Shown piece after piece: positions 5,652-5,787 of a stretch of DNA of 5,787 bases. The notes under the pieces are model-generated. The model saw only the letters and a program-made list of their open reading frames with translations. It did not search any database and was not told where the DNA came from. The stretch is taken from positions 1 through 5,787 of the forward strand of contig JAAKFW010000107.1 in assembly GCA_011064905.1 (NCBI GenBank), given 5' to 3'. Position numbers and translations under genes: made by a program. Every line of letters starts with the position of its first letter. The first letter of the stretch is position 1. This stretch comes from Candidatus Anoxychlamydiales bacterium. Lineage in GTDB: Bacteria > Chlamydiota > Chlamydiia > Chlamydiales > SM23-39.

Positions 5652-5787
5652 ATGGATGAAGAACCAATTGACAAAATCATTTCCCACCTAGAAGATATCG
5701 AGATCACAACAGTTCATGGTAGAATCACAGAAGTTGTGGGAATGCTTATAAAAGCTGTTATCCCTCAAGTAAAAATGGGAGAGGTCT
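5652..5787 (+). CDS. sctN: T3SS ATPase SctN/CdsN, N-terminal fragment (cut by window end)
   Basis: Only the first 45 codons are inside the window, and the gene continues beyond 5787. The visible part reads as the N-terminal beta domain of FliI/YscN-type ATPases: an acidic leader, then TTVHGRITEVVGMLIKAVIP (19-38) and GEV, the 'G-x-I-x-x-V-x-G' strand pattern found before the Walker A domain. SctN would dock chaperone-substrate complexes at the cytosolic export gate and energise unfolding. The ATG follows the preceding TAA after one nucleotide, and no clear Shine-Dalgarno sequence precedes it, so it is probably translated by coupling. Position matches CT669 (CdsN). The catalytic motifs cannot be checked here. 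Confidence 0.9.
   Translation, partial: MDEEPIDKIISHLEDIEITTVHGRITEVVGMLIKAVIPQVKMGEV

Noticed and set aside
1..5787. CRISPR array, tRNA, rRNA, toxin-antitoxin pair or prophage genes
   Set aside because: No regularly spaced repeats, cloverleaf or rRNA-like sequence, or matching small gene pairs were seen on either strand.

Overview
The window is very AT-rich, roughly 70% by eye. It carries the start of a chlamydial type III secretion (T3SS) operon, so the source is a member of the phylum Chlamydiae. The gene order is Scc4-type chaperone, double-FHA SctD/CdsD, CdsE, needle protein SctF/CdsF, TPR chaperone CdsG, a CT668-like protein, then the start of the ATPase SctN. This is the order of the CT663-CT669 block of Chlamydia trachomatis. 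Low GC, divergent sequences, a short SctD (592 aa) and unrelated upstream genes suggest an environmental or arthropod/amoeba-associated lineage rather than Chlamydia itself. I cannot name the genus.

Left part (1-1592): an accessory, gene-poor segment with two minus-strand genes of unknown function. One (173-982) encodes a single-pass membrane protein with an intact start, ribosome site and plausible promoter. The other (1100-1540) looks 5'-truncated. Its frame runs open, without a credible start codon, up to a 56-bp sequence present in two direct copies (61-116 and 1537-1592, 54 of 56 identical) that bracket the segment.

Middle (1593-1801): an A/T-rich intergenic stretch between the accessory block and the plus-strand operon. 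I see no convincing promoter or terminator in it.

Right part (1802-5787): seven co-directional genes with short gaps (1-27 nt). SctD forms the inner-membrane ring and brings cytosolic FHA domains. SctF polymerises into the needle and is kept soluble by CdsE and CdsG. Scc4 is a CesT-class secretion chaperone whose C. trachomatis homologue also touches RNA polymerase. SctN, cut by the window end, powers export.

Most notable observation: the C-terminal 70 residues of the CT668-like protein align without gaps to the needle protein encoded two genes upstream (21 of 70 identical, counted by hand, including a shared FxGL and a shared PGxxLLxQ). This makes it a needle-fold protein and a candidate for the inner-rod subunit (SctI), a component not clearly assigned in Chlamydiae as far as I know.
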